This document shows positions 1 to 9,330 of a stretch of 64,000 bases of DNA, in pieces (position 1 is the stretch's first letter; each line of letters opens with the position of its first letter). A program made the position numbers and the translations under genes. The notes beneath the pieces are model-generated. The model worked only from the letters and a program-made list of their open reading frames with translations, was not told the origin of the DNA and did not search any database. The DNA comes from Actinomycetales bacterium (lineage in GTDB: Bacteria > Actinomycetota > Actinomycetes > S36-B12): assembly GCA_018970025.1 (NCBI GenBank), contig JAGWXF010000001.1, positions 62,001 through 126,000 of the forward strand. The letters are read 5' to 3'.

Positions 1-332
1 GCATGCTCGGACTGTCGGCCGGCGACGCGCAGGAGAAGTTCGGGTTCCTGCTCGAGGCCTTCGCATACGGGCCGCCGCCGCATGGAGGCATCGCCTTCGG
101 CTGGGACCGCATCTGCATGCTGCTCGCGGGTGCGCCCTCCCTGCGCGATGTCATCGCCTTCCCCAAGACCGGCGCTGGGCACGACCCGCTCACCGGCGCA
201 CCGACGACCATCACCGCACAACAGCGCAAGGAAGCGGGCATCGATGCCACGCCAGGACTCCCAGGGCAGCGCCTATCAGATCAGGGCCGATCAGAGCAGG
301 GCCGATCAGATCAGGATGGCAGCGCCGGCTGA
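1..332 (+). CDS. aspS: Aspartyl-tRNA synthetase, C-terminal end only (runs off left edge)
   Basis: Charges tRNA-Asp (or Asp and Asn in non-discriminating forms) in the cytoplasm. Only about 110 C-terminal codons are present. They contain the class II motif 3 ([14 protein letters not shown], with the ATP-binding Arg) and the bacterial AspRS tail read as [21 protein letters not shown]. After the expected end of the family (about [11 protein letters not shown]) the reading frame continues for some 30 residues into Gly/Gln/Ser/Asp-rich pentapeptide repeats encoded by a 15-bp tandem repeat, so the extreme C-terminus is probably not part of the fold. The stop overlaps the start of the next gene. 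The start lies outside the window. Confidence 0.95.
   Translation, partial: MLGLSAGDAQEKFGFLLEAFAYGPPPHGGIAFGWDRICMLLAGAPSLRDVIAFPKTGAGHDPLTGAPTTITAQQRKEAGIDATPGLPGQRLSDQGRSEQGRSDQDGSAG
274..318 (+). repeat. 15-bp tandem repeat, three copies, at the aspS/GNAT junction
   Basis: Three imperfect copies of GATCAGATCAGGGCC lie head to tail at 274-288, 289-303 and 304-318. In the aspS frame each copy encodes a variant of R-S-D-Q-G. The last copy contains the ATG (316-318) used as the start of the next gene. The unit is a multiple of three, so copy-number change would lengthen or shorten AspRS without a frameshift. Confidence 0.8.
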
Positions 333-1092
333 TCCGTACGTACGGCTGCGCCTGCACGACGACGCCATCGCCGAGGCCGTCATCGACGGCCCTGCCGTGG
401 CCTGGATGTCGATACGCAATGCGACCCGGCGACCTTCGGGCCGGAGCCTCGGTGCGGGCGATGACGGGCCTGCGGCCGTTCGTGAGCGATGGGGGAGCCT
501 GTGCGGCAGCGACGCCCCGCGCATGATCCGGGCGCTGGTGGAGCTGGACTCCAGAGTTGGCCTCGATGGTCGCGGTGGCCTTGATGGCGTGACCGTCCCA
601 GCGGGCATCTTCGGACTGCTGCCGCCAGGCCTGACCAGCCCTGATCCCGGGCACTGGTCCTTGTGGGAGCTGAGCGATGACGCGCACGCGGTACCCGGGC
701 GCGCGCGGCTGCTCGATCCCGCTGACGACAGGATCCGCCCCCTGCTGATGCACTCGCCGTCGGCTCATGTGTTCCCCGGGGACCGGCCGGCCCAGTGGGC
801 CGGGATCGTGGAGGGCGATGACCTGCTGGCCGTTGCGGCTCGAATCGATGAGCCCAATGGGTTCGCGCACGTGGTGAGCGTGTGCACGGATCCGAGGGCG
901 CGGGGCCGTCGGCTGGCACAGCAGGCGATCGGCCTGCTGATCGAGCAGGCACGCAGCGACGGATGCCGTGGGGTCATGCTCGAGATGTACGCCTCCAACG
1001 ACCCGGCCCGGCGGGCGTACCTCCGCATGGGCTTCGCGGAGGTCGGCCAGTACATGTCCGGGCTGCTGTACCGCGGCGTGCGGCCTGCCTAG
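316..1092 (+). CDS. GNAT-family N-acetyltransferase (FR47-like)
   Basis: Predicted acetyl-CoA-dependent acetyltransferase with unknown substrate. The GNAT fold is confined to the last 75 or so of 258 residues. There the acetyl-CoA pyrophosphate loop reads [15 protein letters not shown], followed by the typical C-terminal pattern [20 protein letters not shown]. The first 180 residues resemble no family I can name and include a Gly/Asp-rich stretch ([11 protein letters not shown]). The ATG at 316 is chosen because it follows the aspS end closely (17-base overlap); the frame is open further upstream but only as a shadow of aspS. It could be an orphan acetyltransferase co-transcribed with aspS. 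Confidence 0.75.
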   Translation: MAAPADPYVRLRLHDDAIAEAVIDGPAVAWMSIRNATRRPSGRSLGAGDDGPAAVRERWGSLCGSDAPRMIRALVELDSRVGLDGRGGLDGVTVPAGIFGLLPPGLTSPDPGHWSLWELSDDAHAVPGRARLLDPADDRIRPLLMHSPSAHVFPGDRPAQWAGIVEGDDLLAVAARIDEPNGFAHVVSVCTDPRARGRRLAQQAIGLLIEQARSDGCRGVMLEMYASNDPARRAYLRMGFAEVGQYMSGLLYRGVRPA

Positions 1093-1095
1093 GGT
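1090..1095 (+). promoter_or_regulatory. -10-like hexamer for leaderless rarA
   Basis: TAGGGT, followed by 7 bases and then GTG at 1103. The TAG stop of the GNAT gene begins inside it (1090-1092). This spacing puts the predicted transcription start at the start codon. No convincing -35 is visible. Confidence 0.4.
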
Positions 1096-1102
1096 GTGCC
1101 GA

Positions 1103-2545
1103 GTGACCCTCTTCGACGAGGCTGCCTCAACACACCGTGCGTCGGCCCCGCTGGCCGTGCGCATGCGACCGGCGAGCATCGAGGAGGTCGTCGGGCAGGA
1201 GTCCGCCCTGGCACCGGGGGCGCCACTTCGGGGACTGCTCGAGCCCCACGCGGGCACGGCCTCGAGCTCTGTCTCGGTCATCCTGTGGGGCCCGCCCGGG
1301 ACCGGCAAGACGACACTGGCGTCCCTGGTCTCGCTTGCTTCTGGCCGCGTCTTCACCGAGCTGTCGGCGGTCACCGCTGGGGTCAAGGACGTGCGGTCGA
1401 TCATCGACCAGGCGCGGGACCGGCTGTCGATGCAGGGCCGCGGCACGGTGCTGTTCATCGACGAGGTGCACCGCTTCAGCAAGGCACAGCAGGATGCCCT
1501 CCTGCCGGCCGTCGAGAACGGCTGGGTGACCCTCATCGCGGCAACGACGGAGAACCCGAGCTTCTCGGTGATCGCTCCGCTGCTGTCGCGCAGTGTCGTA
1601 GTGACGCTTGCGCCGCTGACCGACCGGGACCTGCAGGCGCTGGTCCGCCGGGCCATCGCGGACCCGCGCGGCCTCGGTGGGCGCGTTCGCGTGGCGGATG
1701 ACGCGGTGGAGGCCATCGCGCGGGTGTCGATGGGCGATGCCCGTCGGGCGCTCACGGCACTGGAGGCAGCGGCTGCGCCCGTCCTTCGCATGCATGCCGA
1801 GCGGGGTACCGGGCCTGTCGACGGGCTCGGCGACGCGCCTGTCGACGCGGCCGACGTGCCCGAGGTCGGGCTGCACCACGTCGAGGTGGCAGTCCAGCAT
1901 GCAGCGATCCGCTACGACCGGGATGGCGACCAGCACTACGACGTCGTCAGCGCATTCATCAAGAGCGTGCGCGGGAGCGATCCAGACGCAGCCCTGCACT
2001 ACCTGGCACGCATGCTGCAGGCCGGCGAGGATCCGCGCTTCGTCGCTCGGCGCCTGATGATCCTGGCGTCCGAGGACATCGGGATGGCTGACCCGATGGT
2101 GCTCCAGACGGCGACGGCCGCAGCTCAGGCGGTTGCCCTGGTCGGAATGCCGGAGGCGCAGATCATCCTCGCGCACGCGACCATCCACGCCGCCCTGGCA
2201 GCGAAGTCCAATGCCGTGGTGATGGCGATCGGCGAGGCTGCGCAGGACGTGCGCAGTGGTCGGGTTGGGGTCGTCCCGCCGTGGCTGCGCGATGCGCACT
2301 ATCCAGGGGCCGCAGATCTCGGACACGGCCGCGGGTACGCCTACCCGCACGATCTTCCGGGCGGGGTCGCAGCACAGCAGTACCTGCCGGATGCCCTCGT
2401 CGGCGTGCGCTACTACCGCCCGACGAACCACGGGTCCGAGGCAGCCTGGGCACAGGTGGCCGAGCGGCTCGCCGGCCTGCGGATGTCGAGGCCGGCGCCC
2501 CCTGCCGGCCCTGCCGAGCCGTTAGGGTGGGACGGCTCGCGCTAG
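1103..2545 (+). CDS. rarA: Replication-associated recombination protein A (RarA/MgsA) AAA+ ATPase
   Basis: RarA acts at stalled replication forks and is related to clamp-loader and RuvB ATPases. Of 480 residues, Walker A is GPPGTGKT at about 63-70 and Walker B is VLFIDEVHR near 116-124. A sensor region (AATTENPSF) and the C-terminal tetramerisation region follow, including the family signature EDIGMADP. A short low-complexity linker (Gly/Asp/Val-rich) lies around residues 235-255. The start is GTG 1103: it gives the family-like N-terminus (TLFDEAA) and sits 7 bases after a -10-like TAGGGT. The frame is open to 968, but that part overlaps the GNAT gene. rarA near alaS is a conserved actinobacterial arrangement. 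Confidence 0.93.
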   Translation: MTLFDEAASTHRASAPLAVRMRPASIEEVVGQESALAPGAPLRGLLEPHAGTASSSVSVILWGPPGTGKTTLASLVSLASGRVFTELSAVTAGVKDVRSIIDQARDRLSMQGRGTVLFIDEVHRFSKAQQDALLPAVENGWVTLIAATTENPSFSVIAPLLSRSVVVTLAPLTDRDLQALVRRAIADPRGLGGRVRVADDAVEAIARVSMGDARRALTALEAAAAPVLRMHAERGTGPVDGLGDAPVDAADVPEVGLHHVEVAVQHAAIRYDRDGDQHYDVVSAFIKSVRGSDPDAALHYLARMLQAGEDPRFVARRLMILASEDIGMADPMVLQTATAAAQAVALVGMPEAQIILAHATIHAALAAKSNAVVMAIGEAAQDVRSGRVGVVPPWLRDAHYPGAADLGHGRGYAYPHDLPGGVAAQQYLPDALVGVRYYRPTNHGSEAAWAQVAERLAGLRMSRPAPPAGPAEPLGWDGSR

Positions 2546-2597
2546 GGCAGGCAGCGCGGCCGGCTCGCAGCCGACGTCCATCTCACGAGGAGTTGCC

Positions 2598-2915
2598 ATG
2601 CGCAGGATTGCGTGGATCGCAGTCGGCGCCGTCGGCGGCATCATCGTCTACCGTCGAGGCCGCCAGTTCGTGGCGACGGCCCGCGAGCAGGGCATCTCGG
2701 CGAGCGCCCAGCAGGCCGGGGCGTCTGCGTGGGCGAGTGCGCAGACCACGGCGTCGCTGGCGGTGCGGGCAAGGTCCCTGCTTGCCAAGGCGGTGATCGC
2801 CCAGGCGGCAGCGAGCCAGGCGCTCGCCCAGCAGGGCCAGCAGTCCGCAGCGGCCCAGCAGGGCTGGCCCAGCGGCCCGGTATCCGGCAGTACCCGACCA
2901 GGAGGTCAGCCCTGA
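2598..2915 (+). CDS. Small membrane-anchored protein, DUF6167-type
   Basis: 105 residues: a short N-terminal hydrophobic segment (about residues 4-17, IAWIAVGAVGGIIVYRRG) followed by a long Ala/Gln/Ser-rich helical tail. Its position between rarA and alaS matches the small conserved protein that many actinobacteria keep there; I assign it by context and composition, and no biochemical function is known to me. GAGGAG lies before the ATG. The TGA stop overlaps the alaS ATG by one base (TGATG), which suggests translational coupling. Confidence 0.7.
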   Translation: MRRIAWIAVGAVGGIIVYRRGRQFVATAREQGISASAQQAGASAWASAQTTASLAVRARSLLAKAVIAQAAASQALAQQGQQSAAAQQGWPSGPVSGSTRPGGQP

Positions 2916-5590
2916 TGGACTCGGCGGAGATTCGCAGTCGCTTCCTTCGCTACTTCGCCGAACACGGCCATCAGGTCGTCCCGTCTGCCTCGCTGCTGCT
3001 GGATGACCCGACCCTGCTGTTCGTGAACGCCGGGATGGTCCCGTTCAAGCCGTACTTCCTCGGGGAGTCGCCACCGCCCTATCCGCGGGCGACGAGCGTG
3101 CAGAAGGTCGTCCGCACCCTCGACATCGAGGAAGTGGGCAAGACCACCAGGCATGCCTCGTTCTTCCAGATGGCCGGCAACTTCTCCTTCGGCGACTACT
3201 TCAAGCAGGGCGCGATCCCGTATGCCTGGGAGCTGCTGACCCGGCCGGTGAGCGATGGGGGCTACGGGTTCCCGGAGTCCCGGCTGTGGGTGACGGTCTA
3301 CCAGGACGATGACGAGGCGATCGAGATCTGGCATGAGACGGCCGGACTGCCCTACGAGCGCATCCAGCGACGCGGCCCCAAGGACAACTACTGGTCGATG
3401 GGCGTGCCCGGCCCGGGCGGCCCCTGCTCGGAGATCTACTACGACCGCGGGCCCGAGCACGGGCGCGAGGGCGGCCCGGTGGTCGACGAGGATCGCTACC
3501 TGGAGGTCTGGAACCTCGTCTTCATGCAGGACGAGCTGTCCGAGGTGCGCTCCAAGGAGGACTTCGACATCCTGCGGCCGCTGCCGGCCAAGAACATCGA
3601 CACCGGCATGGGCCTGGAGCGGATGGCTGCCCTGCTGCAGGGTGTCGACAACATCTACGAGATCGACACCACGCGCGGGATCCTGGACCGTGCGTGCGAG
3701 CTCACCGGCTCTGCCTACGGCCGGCAGGAGCGGGACGATGTCGCGCTGCGGGTGATCGCCGATCATGCCCGCACCTGCGTCTTCCTGATCGGCGACGGGG
3801 TGGTCCCCGGGAACGAGGGCCGCGGCTACGTCCTGCGCCGGCTCATGCGGCGGGTCATCCGGATGATGCGGCTACTAGGGGCCTATGACCCCACGATGGG
3901 GGAGCTCGTCGACACCACCGTCCTGACCATGGCACCGCAGTACCCCGAGCTCAATGACGAGGTCCGGCGCATCCGACAGGTGGCGGTCACCGAGGAGGCC
4001 GCGTTCATGCAGACCCTGCGCACCGGCACGACCATCTTCGAGTCTGCCGTGGCCACCCTGCGCTCCGCAGGCGGCACGACGCTGTCCGGTGAGCAGGCCT
4101 TTGCCCTGCATGACACCTACGGCTTCCCCATCGACCTCACCCTGGAGATGGCCGCCGAGCAGGGACTCGCGGTCGATGCCGAGGGCTTCCGCTCGCTGAT
4201 GGGCCAGCAGCGGGAGCGGGCCAAGGCGGACGCCCGTGAGCGCAAGTCGGGCTTTGCCGCCACGACCGCCTATCGCGAGATCCTCGACGGCGCTGGCCTG
4301 ACCGAGTTCACCGGATATCGAGAGGTATCCACCGAGGCCACCATCGTCGGGATGGTCCGTGACGGGGTCGCCGTCCCGGCCGCGGAGGCAGGCGAGCACC
4401 TCGAGGTCGTGCTCGATCGCAGCCCCTGCTACGCCGAGGCTGGCGGCCAGCTCGGCGACCATGGGCGACTGGTGTCCGCGAACGGCAGCATCGTGGAGGT
4501 CTATGACGTGCAGTCGCCCGTGCCGGGCCTGTTCGTCCACCGCGGCCAGGTGCGCCAGGGCGCGGTGGCCGTCGGGGACCCGGTGTTGGCGCATGTCGAC
4601 GTCGCCCGGCGACGAGCGATCTCCCGCGCGCATACCGCCACGCACCTGATTCACCGGGCCTTCCGGGAGCGGCTGGGGGAGACTGCCACGCAGATGGGAT
4701 CGGAGAACGCGCCGGGCCGGCTGCGGTTCGACTTCCCGAGCCCGACGCCGGTGCCGGCGAGCACCCTGCAGGAGGTCGAGGCCCGGGTCAATGAGGTGCT
4801 CCTGGAGGACCTCTCGGTGTCCGCTCACGTGATGTCGCAGGCCGAGGCCCGCGCCATGGGCGCGATGGCGCTGTTCGGTGAGAAGTACGGCGACCAGGTT
4901 CGCGTGGTCTCAGTGGGCGACTGGGCCCATGAGCTCTGCGGCGGCACGCACGCCCAGCGCTCCGGCCAGCTCGGCGTGGTGACCTTCCTCAGCGAGGGCT
5001 CGATCGGCGCAGGGGTGCGCCGGGTCGAGGCACTGGTGGGCTCGGACGCCTACCAGTTCCTCGCACGCGAGCACATCCTGGTGTCACGGCTCACGGAGTT
5101 GGTCAAGGCTCCTGCCGAGGAGCTGGTCGATCGGATCGAGCGGACCATCGCCTCGCTGAAGGATGCCGAACGAGACCTCGCGAGGGTCCGCTCGGCGCAG
5201 CTGACCGCAAGCGTCGACGGCATCATCGGCGAGGGCCGCGATATCGGCCCGGTCCGCTGCTGGACGTACCAGGCTCCCGACGGCACGTCCGCGAACGACC
5301 TGCGCGAGCTTGCGATGAAGGCCAGGGGCCGTGGCCGCCCGGAGATTCCGGTGGTCCAGATCGGGGCAGCCGTGACGGAGGGGAAGGTATCGGTCATCGC
5401 CGTGGCCAATGACCGGGCCATCGAGCTCGGCGTCACCGCCCGCCTGGTGCTGCAGGCGGCGCTGCCGGCTGTCGACGGCCGGGGTGGCGGCAAGGACGAC
5501 ATGGCCCAGGGCGGCGGCACGAACGCGGCTGGGGTGCCAGATGCACTGGCTGCCGCCGAGGCCGCCATCGCTGCCAGGGTCGGCGCGTAG
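2915..5590 (+). CDS. alaS: Alanyl-tRNA synthetase
   Basis: Attaches alanine to tRNA-Ala and edits mischarged Ser/Gly. Its 891 residues are full length for the family. The N-terminal class II core is clear (TRHASFFQMAGNFSFGDYFK), and the editing domain zinc ligands are visible as H573/H577 in HTATH and C675/H679 in CGGTH. A C-Ala domain rich in Gly-Gly (GRGGGKDDMAQGGG) ends the protein. The ATG is chosen because AGGAGGT lies 9 bases upstream and the frame matches the family N-terminus; the open frame back to 2612 is a shadow of the preceding gene. Confidence 0.97.
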   Translation: MDSAEIRSRFLRYFAEHGHQVVPSASLLLDDPTLLFVNAGMVPFKPYFLGESPPPYPRATSVQKVVRTLDIEEVGKTTRHASFFQMAGNFSFGDYFKQGAIPYAWELLTRPVSDGGYGFPESRLWVTVYQDDDEAIEIWHETAGLPYERIQRRGPKDNYWSMGVPGPGGPCSEIYYDRGPEHGREGGPVVDEDRYLEVWNLVFMQDELSEVRSKEDFDILRPLPAKNIDTGMGLERMAALLQGVDNIYEIDTTRGILDRACELTGSAYGRQERDDVALRVIADHARTCVFLIGDGVVPGNEGRGYVLRRLMRRVIRMMRLLGAYDPTMGELVDTTVLTMAPQYPELNDEVRRIRQVAVTEEAAFMQTLRTGTTIFESAVATLRSAGGTTLSGEQAFALHDTYGFPIDLTLEMAAEQGLAVDAEGFRSLMGQQRERAKADARERKSGFAATTAYREILDGAGLTEFTGYREVSTEATIVGMVRDGVAVPAAEAGEHLEVVLDRSPCYAEAGGQLGDHGRLVSANGSIVEVYDVQSPVPGLFVHRGQVRQGAVAVGDPVLAHVDVARRRAISRAHTATHLIHRAFRERLGETATQMGSENAPGRLRFDFPSPTPVPASTLQEVEARVNEVLLEDLSVSAHVMSQAEARAMGAMALFGEKYGDQVRVVSVGDWAHELCGGTHAQRSGQLGVVTFLSEGSIGAGVRRVEALVGSDAYQFLAREHILVSRLTELVKAPAEELVDRIERTIASLKDAERDLARVRSAQLTASVDGIIGEGRDIGPVRCWTYQAPDGTSANDLRELAMKARGRGRPEIPVVQIGAAVTEGKVSVIAVANDRAIELGVTARLVLQAALPAVDGRGGGKDDMAQGGGTNAAGVPDALAAAEAAIAARVGA

Positions 5591-5594
5591 CCCG

Positions 5595-6041
5595 ATGCGG
5601 CGTGGGACCCGCATCGGGATCGATGTCGGTCAGGCGCGTATCGGCGTGGCACGCAGCGACCCCGATGGGCTGATCGCGACCCCACTGGAGGCCGTGCCGG
5701 CGGGTACGGACGCGAATGAGCGCATCCTCGCCATCGTGCTCCAAGCGGAGGCGACCGAGGTCATCGTCGGCCTGCCACTGCGGCTCGATGGCACAGACGG
5801 ACCTGCAGCGGTGCTGGCACGGCAGTGGGCTGATGCCCTCGCCGAGGCTCTTGCGCGCGCCGGCGCCGTCACCGACGTCCGGATGGTCGACGAGCGGTTG
5901 ACCACCGTGCAGGCGCAGCGAGGGCTCCACGCTGCCGGAGCCACGACGCGCACATCACGCCATCGCATCGACAGCGCCTCGGCCGTCGTACTGTTGCAGT
6001 CGTACCTTGACGGCGTTCGGTCCGGGCCGGATTCCGCCTGA
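5595..6041 (+). CDS. ruvX: RuvX/YqgF family (RNase H-like, putative pre-16S rRNA nuclease)
   Basis: The YqgF family is implicated in maturation of the 16S rRNA 5' end and is also called a putative Holliday-junction resolvase. The 148 residues carry the RNase H-fold landmarks: IGIDVGQARIGVA at the N-terminus (first catalytic Asp), EVIVGLPLRLDG in the middle and VRMVDERLTTVQAQ (catalytic acidic residues). It starts four bases after the alaS stop. The alaS-ruvX-mltG-aroE order is typical of actinobacteria and implies one operon. Confidence 0.92.
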   Translation: MRRGTRIGIDVGQARIGVARSDPDGLIATPLEAVPAGTDANERILAIVLQAEATEVIVGLPLRLDGTDGPAAVLARQWADALAEALARAGAVTDVRMVDERLTTVQAQRGLHAAGATTRTSRHRIDSASAVVLLQSYLDGVRSGPDSA

Positions 6042-6082
6042 TCCGAGCGGGTGACCGTGGCCACCCAGATGGACGGAGCATC

Positions 6083-7174
6083 GTGAGCCAGTTGCAGCAG
6101 TTCATGACCGACGGGCCGCTGCCGCCGTCGGCGAATCGCCGCAGCCCATGGCGGATGATCGCGGCCCTGGCAGCGGTCCTCGTCCTGCTCGCTGCCGTGG
6201 GGTCTGTCTTCCTGGTCAATCGCAGCGATCAGGCCGCAGCAGACTTCGCCGGCCCGGGCTCGGGCACGGTCGAGGTCATCGTGGCCCGCGGTGACACCCT
6301 GACGCAGATCGGCCGAACGCTGAAGCAGGCTGGGGTGGTCGCGACGGTCGATGCCTTCGTCAGCGCGGCAACGGTGAGCGATCAGGCCGCATCGATCGGG
6401 CCGGGCCGCTACACCCTGCGCAGGGGCATGAGCGCGCAGGAGGCACTGGCGCTCATGCTGGACCCGGCATCGCGCGCTGCGAGCCGACTGGTGCTCCCGG
6501 AGGGCCTGCGGATGACGCAGACGATCTCGCTCGCCGCCGAGGCCACGGACCTGCCCGAATCGGCGTTCAAGAAGGCCCTGGAGTCCCCGACTGGACTCGG
6601 CCTGCCGGCATGGGCGAAGGATCGCCCGGAGGGACTGCTGTTTCCGGCGAGTTATGACCTGGCAGGGGACGAGACCGCTGCCGATGTGCTGTCCCGGCTG
6701 TTCGAGCGGTTCGGTCAGGCGAGCACCGATCTCAACCTGGTCCAGCGATCCAAGGAGCTCGGCCTTGAGCCCTCCGAGGTGCTCACGATCGCATCGATCG
6801 TCCAGGCCGAGGGACACCCGGATGACTTCGCCAAGGTTGCCCGGGTGATCTACAACCGCCTCGAGGCGGGGATGCCCTTGCAGATGGACTCCACCGTCGC
6901 CTACGGCCTCGGCGTCACCGACCTGACCCTCTCGCAGGAGCAGCTCGCCTCCGACACCCCTTACAACACCTACGTCAACGAAGGCCTGCCGCCGACGCCG
7001 ATCAACTCCCCGGGCGAGGCTGCGATGCGGGCCGCACTGGAACCAGCCAAGGGCAAGTGGCTCTACTTCGTCACGGTGAACCCGGACACCGGCGAGACGA
7101 AGTTCACCAGGAGCTATGAGAAGTTCCTGCAGTTCAAGCAGGAGTTCCAGGACTACCTGAAGAGCAAGGGCTAG
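6083..7174 (+). CDS. mltG: Endolytic transglycosylase MltG (YceG-like)
   Basis: Membrane-anchored lytic transglycosylase thought to terminate nascent peptidoglycan glycan strands. Of 363 residues, about 23 cytoplasmic ones are followed by one membrane helix (about 24-45, MIAALAAVLVLLAAVGSVFL), a LysM-like region (VIVARGDTLTQIGRTLKQAG) and the YceG catalytic domain. The catalytic Glu is E243 in SIVQAEG, and the conserved DSTVAYGLG and PINSPGEAA motifs follow. Start GTG 6083 follows a GGACGGAG purine run. Confidence 0.94.
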   Translation: MSQLQQFMTDGPLPPSANRRSPWRMIAALAAVLVLLAAVGSVFLVNRSDQAAADFAGPGSGTVEVIVARGDTLTQIGRTLKQAGVVATVDAFVSAATVSDQAASIGPGRYTLRRGMSAQEALALMLDPASRAASRLVLPEGLRMTQTISLAAEATDLPESAFKKALESPTGLGLPAWAKDRPEGLLFPASYDLAGDETAADVLSRLFERFGQASTDLNLVQRSKELGLEPSEVLTIASIVQAEGHPDDFAKVARVIYNRLEAGMPLQMDSTVAYGLGVTDLTLSQEQLASDTPYNTYVNEGLPPTPINSPGEAAMRAALEPAKGKWLYFVTVNPDTGETKFTRSYEKFLQFKQEFQDYLKSKG

Positions 7175-7207
7175 CCGCCGGTGCTCGCCTGGCGGAGGTG
7201 AGGGGCG

Positions 7208-8020
7208 GTGCCACGTCGTGCTGCCGTGCTCGGCTTGCCGGTCTCGCACAGCCTGTCGCCGGTGATGCACCGGGCGGCCTACGCCGCGCTCGGGCTCGAC
7301 TGGGCATACGACGCGATCGAGGTCGACGAGGCCGGCCTGGCACCGTTCCTGGACTCCCTGGACGAATCCTGGGCAGGGCTGTCGCTGACCATGCCGCTGA
7401 AGGAGGCGGTCATCGACCTGCTGGCGGAGGTCGAGCCGACAGCGCGGACCCTTGCCTCGGTGAACACCGTCCTGCCGGCTTCGGGTGGGTGGCGGGGCAC
7501 CAACACGGACGTGTACGGCATGGTGCAGGCACTGCGCGAGGCAGGACTTGGACCGGGCCCGGCGACCGGGCTGATCCTGGGTGCCGGGGCGACGGCCCGC
7601 AGTGCACTGGCCGCCCTGGCCGGGCTCGGCGTCGCCGAGGTGCTGCTCAGTGCACGCCGGGCAGAGGCGGCCCGCGGCTTGCTCCCGCTCGCCGAGGCTG
7701 TGGGGGTGCGGGCCACGGTCATCGACTGGGCGTCGGGATCAGGCGCTACTCCGGAGGCGGTCGCCGCGGTGCAGGTGACGGTCAGCACCGTTCCCGGGGA
7801 TGCCGGCGTGGCGTGGCTGGACCATGCCCGTCGATCGACCGGAGCCCTGCTGGATGCCTCGTATCACCCGTGGCCGACCCCGCTCGCGGCCGCGTGGAAG
7901 GGCGACGTGATCGCCAGCGGCCGAGCCATGCTGCTGTGGCAGGCAGTTGAGCAGGTGCGCCTCATGACCGGGATGGACGCGCCGGTCGAGGCGATGCGGG
8001 CCAGCCTGCCTGCAGCCTGA
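7208..8020 (+). CDS. aroE: Shikimate dehydrogenase (NADP+)
   Basis: Reduces 3-dehydroshikimate to shikimate, step 4 of chorismate synthesis. The 270 residues show the substrate motif SHSLSPVMH, the catalytic Lys in LSLTMPLKE, the Asp in GTNTDVYG and the NADP-binding loop [10 protein letters not shown]. The TMPLK segment replaces the more usual TxPxK but keeps Lys. Start GTG 7208, with GGAGG eight bases upstream. It is first of five shikimate genes that follow in order aroE-aroC-aroK-aroB-aroQ; only the DAHP synthase and EPSP synthase steps are missing from this block. Confidence 0.94.
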   Translation: MPRRAAVLGLPVSHSLSPVMHRAAYAALGLDWAYDAIEVDEAGLAPFLDSLDESWAGLSLTMPLKEAVIDLLAEVEPTARTLASVNTVLPASGGWRGTNTDVYGMVQALREAGLGPGPATGLILGAGATARSALAALAGLGVAEVLLSARRAEAARGLLPLAEAVGVRATVIDWASGSGATPEAVAAVQVTVSTVPGDAGVAWLDHARRSTGALLDASYHPWPTPLAAAWKGDVIASGRAMLLWQAVEQVRLMTGMDAPVEAMRASLPAA

Positions 8021-8064
8021 GGAGCCTGGCTCGCGCTGCATTCGGGGTCTGGGAGGATGCGCCC

Positions 8065-9243
8065 ATGCTTCGATGGCTCACGGCAGGGGAGTCGCACGGA
8101 CCAGCGCTGGTGGCCATCCTGGAGGGGCTGCCGGCCCTCACCGAGGTGACGACGGCTGATGTCGCACGCGACCTCGCCCGCAGACGCCTCGGCACCGGAC
8201 GCGGTGCCCGGATGAAGTTCGAGCAGGACGCCGTCCGCATCCTGGGCGGTATCCGGCACGGCCGGACGATGGGCGGTCCCGTTGCCATCGAGGTCGGCAA
8301 CACCGAATGGCCGAAGTGGGATCAGGTGATGGCGGCCGATCCCGTCGACCCTGCGGTCCTGGCCGAGCTTGCCCGCAATGCCCCGCTGACCAGGCCCCGT
8401 CCGGGACATGCTGACCTTGCCGGGATGCAGAAGTACGGGTTCACCGATGCCCGGCCGGTGCTCGAGCGCGCAAGTGCCAGGGAGACAGCCGCGCGGGTCG
8501 CGCTCGGCGCGGTCGCCCGCGCCTTCCTGCGCCAGGCAGCCGGGATCGAGGTGCTGAGCCATGTCGTTCGCATCGGCCAGGCGACGGCACCTGTCGGACT
8601 CGTCCCGGAGCCGGCCGATCTGGAGCGAATCGACGCTGACCCGGTTCGCTGCGCCGATCCGGCGGCGTCCGCCGCCATGGTGGCCGAGATCGATGAGGCC
8701 CATCGAGACGGCGACACCCTCGGCGGGGTCGTGGAGGTGGTCGCGACCGGCCTGCCGCCCGGCCTGGGCAGTCACGTCCACTGGGATCGCCGTCTGGATG
8801 CCCGCCTGGCCGCCGCCCTGATGGGAATCCAGGCGATCAAGGGCGTGGAGGTCGGGGACGGGTTCAGCCTGGCAGCCGTTCGCGGCAGCGCGGCGCAGGA
8901 CGAGATCATCATGGGGCCCGACGGCCTCACCCGGACCTCTGGGAAGTCGGGTGGTACGGAGGGGGGGATGACGACCGGGGAGCTCCTGCGCGTCCGGGCC
9001 GCCATGAAGCCCATCTCGACCATTCCGCGAGCCCTGCGGACGGTCGACGTGGCGACCGGCGAGCCGGCCCCAGCCATCAATCAGCGGTCGGACGTCTGCG
9101 CCGTGCCGGCTGCCGGCGTCGTGGCCGAGGCGATGGTCCTGCTGGTCCTCGCGGATGCGATCTGCGAGAAGTTCGGCGGCGACAGCGTGCCGGAGACCAG
9201 GCGCAACCTGGTCGGGTACCTCTCCGGCCTGTCGTTCCGGTGA
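8065..9243 (+). CDS. aroC: Chorismate synthase
   Basis: Makes chorismate from EPSP using reduced FMN. The 392 residues contain the family signatures [17 protein letters not shown] at the N-terminus, RPGHADLAG near residue 110, [14 protein letters not shown], and the C-terminal KPISTIP and [15 protein letters not shown]. The ATG follows GGGAGGAT; a purine-rich Shine-Dalgarno and a -10-like GAGGAT six bases before ATG coincide here and cannot be told apart by eye. Confidence 0.96.
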   Translation: MLRWLTAGESHGPALVAILEGLPALTEVTTADVARDLARRRLGTGRGARMKFEQDAVRILGGIRHGRTMGGPVAIEVGNTEWPKWDQVMAADPVDPAVLAELARNAPLTRPRPGHADLAGMQKYGFTDARPVLERASARETAARVALGAVARAFLRQAAGIEVLSHVVRIGQATAPVGLVPEPADLERIDADPVRCADPAASAAMVAEIDEAHRDGDTLGGVVEVVATGLPPGLGSHVHWDRRLDARLAAALMGIQAIKGVEVGDGFSLAAVRGSAAQDEIIMGPDGLTRTSGKSGGTEGGMTTGELLRVRAAMKPISTIPRALRTVDVATGEPAPAINQRSDVCAVPAAGVVAEAMVLLVLADAICEKFGGDSVPETRRNLVGYLSGLSFR

Positions 9244-9258
9244 GCCTACGCGAATGAC

Positions 9259-9330
9259 GTGAGTGACGTGAGTGACGCGAGTGACGTGAATGCGGTGAGT
9301 GACGTGAGTGCCAAGAGCGACGTGAGTGGG
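9259..9330 (+). repeat. 9-bp degenerate tandem repeat at the aroC/aroK junction
   Basis: Eight consecutive nonamers related to GTGAGTGAC run from 9259 to 9330; copies 1, 2 and 5 are identical and the others differ at one to four positions. In the aroK frame they read V-S-D, V-S-D, A-S-D, V-N-A, V-S-D, V-S-A, K-S-D, V-S-G. The array supplies six in-frame GTG codons (9259, 9268, 9286, 9295, 9304, 9322) that could serve as aroK starts. Confidence 0.85.
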
